The translations under genes and the position numbers were made by a program. A model generated the notes under the pieces. That model was not told where the DNA came from. It saw only the letters and a list, made by a program, of their open reading frames with translations, and searched no databases. From IMG/VR virus record IMGVR_UViG_3300044641_004013, positions 1 through 20,546 of that record: a stretch of DNA of 20,546 nt; one strand, 5' to 3'. Within the stretch, counting starts at the first letter, position 1. Each line of letters begins with the position of its first letter. Shown piece after piece: positions 15,920-20,546 of this stretch. This DNA comes from a virus.

Positions 15920-17408
15920 ATTAGAAGAAATCCTAGCCAGCCTTGGAGAAGGTGAACGTGCCAGTATTATGGAGATGGCACAAGCCTATCAGGATTCTCT
16001 GACCAGAGAAAAAGGGCAAGTGTCCTTTATGGAGTTCGTTAAAGTCATGTGGCCTGGATTTATTCACGGCAGGCACCATGCTGTTATGGCTAAAAAATTT
16101 GAGGAGATAGCCAATGGAAAAACTAAACGTCTTATTATTAATATGCCCCCTCGTCATACTAAGTCTGAGTTTGCATCCTATCTGTTACCAGCCTGGTATC
16201 TTGGCAAGTTTCCTCATAAGAAAATTATCCAGTGTTCTAACACAGCCGAACTCGCAGTTGGGTTCGGACGGAAGGTGCGTAACTTAGTAGACGGGGATGT
16301 CTATGGAAAGATCTTTCCGAATGTTGCTTTGCGCCATGACAGTAAGGCTGCTGGTCGATGGGCTACTAACGCTAATGGTGATTATTTTGCTATTGGTGTG
16401 GGCGGTACCGTTACAGGTAAAGGCGCTGATCTGCTCATTATTGACGATCCGCACTCGGAGCAGGAGGCAGCGTTAGCAGCATCTGATCCAACGGTTTACG
16501 ACAAAATCTTTGAATGGTACGGCTCTGGTCCACGCCAGCGTCTACAGCCAGGTGGCTCAATCGTCATCGTTATGACCCGCTGGTCTAAACGAGATCTAAC
16601 GGGCAGAGTCCTTCAGTCCATGGTCGAGCGAGACGGAGACGAATGGGAAGTGATCAATCTTCCAGCGATTCTGCCTTCAGGTAATCCTTTATGGCCTGAG
16701 TTCTGGAGCCTAGATGAATTAGAAAAACTACGCAATGAACTGCCGATTTCTAAATGGTCAGCCCAGTATCAGCAGGACCCCAGCTCAGAAGAAGGCGCCC
16801 TAGTTAAACGAGAATGGTGGCAAATCTGGGACAAAGAAAATCCCCCGCAATGCGATTTTGTTATTCAGTCTTGGGATACCGCCTTCACTAAAAACGAGCG
16901 TTCAGACTACTCAGCGTGTACGACCTGGGGTGTCTTTTATATGAACGAAGATCCAAATGACGCCCACATTATTCTGTTAGACGCTCTCAAAGAAAGGCTA
17001 GAGTTTCCAGAATTAAAGAAGCGAGCCATGGAAATGTACCAAGAATGGGAACCCGATGCGTTCATTGTGGAAGCAAAAGCCTCTGGTGCTCCCCTTATAT
17101 TTGAGCTAAGATCCATGGGTATTCCTGTACAAGAATTTACACCTACCCGTGGTAATGACAAGATCTCCCGTGTAAACTCTGTAGCAGACATGTTTGCATC
17201 AGGAAAAGTATGGGCGCCAAGAAAGCGTTGGGCAGAAGAAGTGATAGAAGAGATGGCAGCATTTCCAAACTCTGACCACGATGACTTGGTTGACTCGTCA
17301 ACACAAGCGCTATTGAGATTTCGTAAGGGAGGATTTATCCGACTCCAAAGCGATGAACCAGATGAGCAACGGTACTTTAAATCTAAACGACCAGTAAGTT
17401 ATTACTAA
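15912..17408 (+). CDS. Terminase large subunit
   Basis: The start is a TTG at 15912 overlapping the LexA-like stop by 8 nt, because LSKLEEILASLGEGERASIM belongs to this family's N terminus. The 498 residues have a Walker A-like MPPRHTKS (78-85), Walker B LLIIDDPH (174-181) and a nuclease domain with SWDTAF (D322), IVEAKASGAP (E387) and SDHDDLVDS (D457/D458), the three metal-binding acids. The protein powers DNA packaging into the prohead through the portal and cuts concatemers. The PPRHTKS loop is a known variant of the phosphate-binding loop. The portal gene follows at 10 nt. Confidence 0.92.
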   Translation: MSKLEEILASLGEGERASIMEMAQAYQDSLTREKGQVSFMEFVKVMWPGFIHGRHHAVMAKKFEEIANGKTKRLIINMPPRHTKSEFASYLLPAWYLGKFPHKKIIQCSNTAELAVGFGRKVRNLVDGDVYGKIFPNVALRHDSKAAGRWATNANGDYFAIGVGGTVTGKGADLLIIDDPHSEQEAALAASDPTVYDKIFEWYGSGPRQRLQPGGSIVIVMTRWSKRDLTGRVLQSMVERDGDEWEVINLPAILPSGNPLWPEFWSLDELEKLRNELPISKWSAQYQQDPSSEEGALVKREWWQIWDKENPPQCDFVIQSWDTAFTKNERSDYSACTTWGVFYMNEDPNDAHIILLDALKERLEFPELKKRAMEMYQEWEPDAFIVEAKASGAPLIFELRSMGIPVQEFTPTRGNDKISRVNSVADMFASGKVWAPRKRWAEEVIEEMAAFPNSDHDDLVDSSTQALLRFRKGGFIRLQSDEPDEQRYFKSKRPVSYY

Positions 17409-17417
17409 GGAAATATT

Positions 17418-19850
17418 ATGGCAATTGATAAAGCACTCTACGAATTACCCCAAGGTCTTGAGGCAGCAGCTGCCGCCATGGAACCTATCGAGATTGAAAT
17501 TGAAGATCCAGAAGCAGTCCGAATTGGGATTGACGGCTTAGAAATTGAGATCAAACCAGAAGAAGAAACTGCCGATGATTTTGATGCCAACCTTGCCGAA
17601 TACATAGACGAAGGGTATTTATCCCAGATGTGCAATGATCTTCTGGGCGATGTAGAGGGTGACGTTAGTTCCCGTAAAGAATGGATGCAGACTTACACCG
17701 ATGGCATTGAGCTATTGGGAATGAAGATTGAAATTCGTTCTGAGCCATGGGAAGGCGCTTGCGGTGTGTATCATCCCCTGCTTTCCGAAGCACTTGTTAA
17801 GTTTCAAGCTGAGACGGTCATGGAAACCTTACCTCCAGCTGGTCCAGTAAAAACCGTGATTGTTGGCAAAGAAACGCCAGAGATTCTGGCTTCTGCTGAT
17901 CGTGTCCAAAAGGACATGAACTACCAAATTACAGAGAAGATGCCAGAGTACCGCCCAGAGCATGAGCGTATGTGTTGGGGTCTAGGTCTTTCAGGTAACG
18001 CCTTTAAGAAGGTTTACTTTGATCCTTCCCTGAACCGCCAAGTAGCTTTGTTTGTGCCAGCCGAAGATCTGATTGTTCCTTATGGCGCATCTGACCTTCA
18101 AAGTGCAGAGCGTGTGACCCACGTTATGCGTAAGACTGAGAACGAACTACGCAAACTGCAGGTTGCAGGATTCTATCGAGACATTGATTTAGGCGAACCT
18201 TCTTCTGCGTTTGATGAAGTAGAAAAGAAGATTGCTGAGAAGATGGGATTCCAAGCAACCTCCGATGATCGCTATAAGCTCTTAGAAATTCAAGTAAACC
18301 TTGATATTGAAGGTTTTGAAGATGAGGATGAAGATGGCGAACCTACTGGCATCGCTCTTCCTTACATTGTTACTGTGGAAAAAGGCAGTCAAAAAGTTTT
18401 AGCCATCCGCAGAAACTGGAGACCTGAAGATGAAACCAAACAAAAACGCAATCACTTCGTGCATTACGGCTACGTTCCTGGCTTTGGCTTTTACTGCTTT
18501 GGCCTCATTCATCTTGTTGGCGCCTTTGCAAAGTCTGGAACGTCTATCATTCGGCAGCTGGTCGATGCTGGAACGCTTTCAAACTTGCCAGGTGGTTTCA
18601 AAGCCCGTGGATTGCGTATCAAAGGCGATGACACCCCAATCAGTCCTGGAGAATTCCGAGACGTTGACGTACCAAGCGGAGTGCTTAAAGATAACATTCT
18701 GCCATTGCCATATAAAGAACCATCACAAGTTCTCTATAGTTTGCTTGGCACAATTGTAGAAGAAGGACGTAGATTCGCCTCTGCTTCAGATATGAAGATT
18801 GCCGATATGTCAGCCAACACGCCCGTTGGTACGACCTTGGCTATTCTAGAGCGTACTCTAAAGGTTATGTCTGCGGTTCAGGCTCGTGTTCACTATTCGA
18901 TGAAACAAGAGCTAAAGCTCTTAAAAGACATTATCCGTGATTACACACCTGACCAGTACAACTACACACCTGACGTTGGCACTCGTTTTGCTAAACAAGA
19001 AGATTACGACAATGTGGACGTCATCCCTGTCAGCGATCCTAATGCCGCTACGATGAGCCAAAAGGTAGTTCAGTATCAAGCCGTTCTGCAGCTTGCCCAG
19101 CAAGCTCCGCAGCTGTACGACTTAGGTCAATTGCACCGCCAGATGTTAGAAGTTCTAGGAATTAAGAACGCTAAGAAGCTGGTTAAGATAGAAGACGACC
19201 AGATGCCAGAAGATCCTGTAACGGAAAACATGAACATCATGAACATGAAACCCGTCAAGGCTTTCCTATATCAAGACCATCAGGCGCACATTCAAGTGCA
19301 TATGAACGCCATGCAAGATCCTAAGCTGGCTCAGTTAATTGGTCAAAACCCACAAGCTCAGGCTATTGCTGCAGCTGCAATGGCGCATATTCAACAGCAC
19401 TTAGCCTTTGAATACCGCAAGCAAATGGAAGATATGATGGGCGTTCCATTGCCTAGTGGCGAAGAGGAAAACGAAGAAGGCATGCCAAGAGATATGGAAG
19501 TACAAATCTCTAGAATGGCTGCACAAGCCTCGGACGCATTGTTAAATCGCAACAAAACCGAAGTGGCTGCACAGCAAGCCCAACAAGCAGCCCAAGATCC
19601 AGTCATTCAAATGCAAGCCAAGGAACTCGAACTCAAACAGCAAGAGGAACAACGGAAAATGCAGAAAGACCAATCTGATGCAGCTGCCAAAGCAGCTCAA
19701 CTTCAGATTGAGAAAGAAAGAATTGCTTCACAAGAGCGTATAGCCCAAGCCAATCTAATGTCCAAACAACAAAAAGATAAGCAAGAGCTAGAACTCAAAG
19801 CAATGCAAGCAGTAGCCAGTGTTAATAAACCTCAAACAGGGAAACGATAG
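17418..19850 (+). CDS. Portal protein, P22-type
   Basis: The protein has 810 residues after TAAGGAAATATT. The N-terminal 75 residues are acidic. The core (~80-560) has SRKEWMQTYTDGIELLG, SEPWEGACGVYHPLLSEALV, GNAFKKVYFDPSLNRQV and the loop GFYCFGLIHLVGAFAKSGTS, which I recognise as the P22-type portal pattern. The C-terminal ~170 residues are Gln/Glu/Lys/Ala rich and helical (EVAAQQAQQAAQDPV, KELELKQQEEQRKMQK), as in the barrel of long portals. Twelve copies form the DNA channel and the terminase dock. It is the next gene after the large terminase, with the next gene starting on its stop codon. Confidence 0.9.
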   Translation: MAIDKALYELPQGLEAAAAAMEPIEIEIEDPEAVRIGIDGLEIEIKPEEETADDFDANLAEYIDEGYLSQMCNDLLGDVEGDVSSRKEWMQTYTDGIELLGMKIEIRSEPWEGACGVYHPLLSEALVKFQAETVMETLPPAGPVKTVIVGKETPEILASADRVQKDMNYQITEKMPEYRPEHERMCWGLGLSGNAFKKVYFDPSLNRQVALFVPAEDLIVPYGASDLQSAERVTHVMRKTENELRKLQVAGFYRDIDLGEPSSAFDEVEKKIAEKMGFQATSDDRYKLLEIQVNLDIEGFEDEDEDGEPTGIALPYIVTVEKGSQKVLAIRRNWRPEDETKQKRNHFVHYGYVPGFGFYCFGLIHLVGAFAKSGTSIIRQLVDAGTLSNLPGGFKARGLRIKGDDTPISPGEFRDVDVPSGVLKDNILPLPYKEPSQVLYSLLGTIVEEGRRFASASDMKIADMSANTPVGTTLAILERTLKVMSAVQARVHYSMKQELKLLKDIIRDYTPDQYNYTPDVGTRFAKQEDYDNVDVIPVSDPNAATMSQKVVQYQAVLQLAQQAPQLYDLGQLHRQMLEVLGIKNAKKLVKIEDDQMPEDPVTENMNIMNMKPVKAFLYQDHQAHIQVHMNAMQDPKLAQLIGQNPQAQAIAAAAMAHIQQHLAFEYRKQMEDMMGVPLPSGEEENEEGMPRDMEVQISRMAAQASDALLNRNKTEVAAQQAQQAAQDPVIQMQAKELELKQQEEQRKMQKDQSDAAAKAAQLQIEKERIASQERIAQANLMSKQQKDKQELELKAMQAVASVNKPQTGKR

Positions 19851-20041
19851 TGGATCAAAATTTAGATTACCTCTTAAGTGAGTACAAAGACCGCATAGAT
19901 ATGCTCCAAAAAGCTGTTGCAGCGGGAAATTGTATGAATTTTGAGGAATATAAGTACGCATGTGGGCAAATTAGAGGTCTTGAGTCCGCATGTTTAACAA
20001 TTACAGACCTTAAATTTAGAATGGAGAACTCGAATGAGTGA
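19850..20041 (+). CDS. Small conserved head-module protein, 63 residues
   Basis: The start is a GTG that shares its first base with the portal stop codon, with AGGGAAA upstream. The 63 residues are MDQNLDYLLSEYKDRIDMLQ, an FEEYKYACGQIRGLESACLT helix and DLKFRMENSNE. The GQIRGLESA-type helix recurs in small proteins placed between portal and chaperonin-like genes in related phages, as I recall. It is probably an all-helical dimer. Role in head assembly is inferred from position. It overlaps the co-chaperonin gene by 8 nt. Confidence 0.65.
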   Translation: MDQNLDYLLSEYKDRIDMLQKAVAAGNCMNFEEYKYACGQIRGLESACLTITDLKFRMENSNE

Positions 20042-20456
20042 TACAACGATACTGATTGGCTCAAATCCCAATCAGCCACAAGTTGTAGGAGCAGTAAACC
20101 TTAGTTCAACCAACGAAGAAAAGGCAAAAGTACTTCCTGAGCCTTCTGGATACCGTATTTTGGTAGCTATTCCAGAGCAAGAGAAGGAATATGAAAGCGG
20201 ACTCATCAAAGCTGATTCCGTTATGCATACAGAAGAGCTACTTTCTACCGTATTTTTCGTAGTTAAGCTGGGTCCAGATTGCTACAAGGACGAAAAACGC
20301 TTTCCAACTGGACCATGGTGCAAAGAAGGTGACTTTATCCTAGCCAGACCAAACTCTGGCACACGATTAAAGATCCACGGACGTGAATTTAGGATTATTA
20401 ATGACGATTCTGTCGAAGGAATAGTCGAAGATCCCCGTGGCATAACCAGAGCATAA
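20034..20456 (+). CDS. GroES-like co-chaperonin
   Basis: The protein has 140 residues with GGAG seven bases before the ATG. It carries the Cpn10 core: EPSGYRILVAIPEQEKEYES, a mobile-loop-like region (SGLIKADSVMHTEELLS), VFFVVKLGPDCYKDEKRFPT, GPWCKEGDFILARPNSGTRL and the end FRIINDDSVEGIVEDP. An N-terminal extension of about 35 residues is not part of normal GroES. Phage co-chaperonins such as gp31 replace GroES on host GroEL to fold the major capsid protein, and its place after the portal fits that. The host GroEL partner is inferred. Confidence 0.8.
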   Translation: MSDTTILIGSNPNQPQVVGAVNLSSTNEEKAKVLPEPSGYRILVAIPEQEKEYESGLIKADSVMHTEELLSTVFFVVKLGPDCYKDEKRFPTGPWCKEGDFILARPNSGTRLKIHGREFRIINDDSVEGIVEDPRGITRA

Positions 20457-20466
20457 GGAGAAAATA

Positions 20467-20546
20467 ATGGCAGATATGGAAATGACGGAATATAAATTCC
20501 CAGATGAAATTAATAAAACAAAGTCGCAAGACGAAGAGCTAGAGCC
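20467..20546 (+). CDS. Acidic protein start, 3' truncated by the window edge
   Basis: ATG 20467 follows AAGGAG six bases upstream. The visible 26 codons read MADMEMTEYKFPDE and then an acidic Glu/Asp/Lys stretch. In related phages the gene after the co-chaperonin often encodes a long acidic, coiled-coil scaffold-like protein before the major capsid protein, so a scaffold role is plausible. This is inferred from position and composition only. Confidence 0.55.
   Translation, partial: MADMEMTEYKFPDEINKTKSQDEELE

Noticed and set aside
18430-18759. 109-residue plus-strand frame inside the portal gene
   Set aside because: The portal frame is uninterrupted and conserved here; this frame has no independent signal.

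Overview
This window is a stretch of a tailed double-stranded DNA bacteriophage (Caudoviricetes) genome. The evidence is a packaging and head module in standard order (small terminase-like protein, large terminase, a long P22-type portal, a GroES-like co-chaperonin), an ERF-type recombination protein, a primase-like Toprim protein, a RadD-like helicase, and more than 40 densely packed, mostly small genes with overlapping starts and stops. The large terminase and the small genes beside it resemble, from memory, those of uncultured aquatic phages. The host cannot be named from the sequence. A bacterial-type parS site and good Shine-Dalgarno (SD) sequences suggest an ordinary bacterium, probably an aquatic proteobacterium. 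No tRNA, integrase, transposase or CRISPR array was seen, and lysis and tail genes lie outside the window.

Layout. (1) 1-2488, plus strand: a recombination and early block with an ERF-family annealing protein (5' truncated), a small protein with an SSB-like acidic tail, an AT-hook-like protein, a ribbon-helix-helix-like protein, a sigma-region-4-like mini protein and a DUF1364/Ref-like HNH protein, many coupled by short overlaps. (2) 2489-2974: non-coding but highly structured. It holds a candidate ~110-nt small RNA with its own promoter-like sequence and a perfect intrinsic terminator, then a second folded leader-like RNA. (3) 2975-7798, plus strand: a possible nuclease, a ParB/Srx-fold DNA-binding protein with a coiled coil, a RadD-like SF2 helicase, small proteins including a 27-residue membrane peptide, and a Toprim primase-like protein. 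(4) 7731-13772, minus strand: about 26 tiny, mostly acidic genes. At least five look like paralogues of a DpnD/PcfM-type beta-beta-alpha fold, and six gene junctions share one 8-nt stop/start sequence. (5) 13773-14154: a divergent control region with a plus-strand sigma70-like promoter, a 17-bp palindrome, a twin TGTCAAGCATT repeat and a structured leader. (6) 14155-20546, plus strand: packaging and head genes, with a near-perfect chromosomal parS site directly after the small terminase gene.

How the genes may work together. Block 1 with the helicase and Toprim protein would handle DNA replication and recombination. The minus-strand block is probably the early host-takeover set, and block 6 is the late structural set. 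Regulation may involve two sigma-region-4-like proteins, a LexA-type winged-helix protein, the divergent operator region, and possibly an RNA. The candidate small RNA carries CTCCTAGCAG, the exact complement of the SD element CTGCTAGGAG that precedes several minus-strand genes. The two most interesting signals are that potential anti-SD RNA and the parS site. A third is a TCACTGGAA/TTCCAGTGA inverted repeat that occurs in two unrelated genes in different reading frames.
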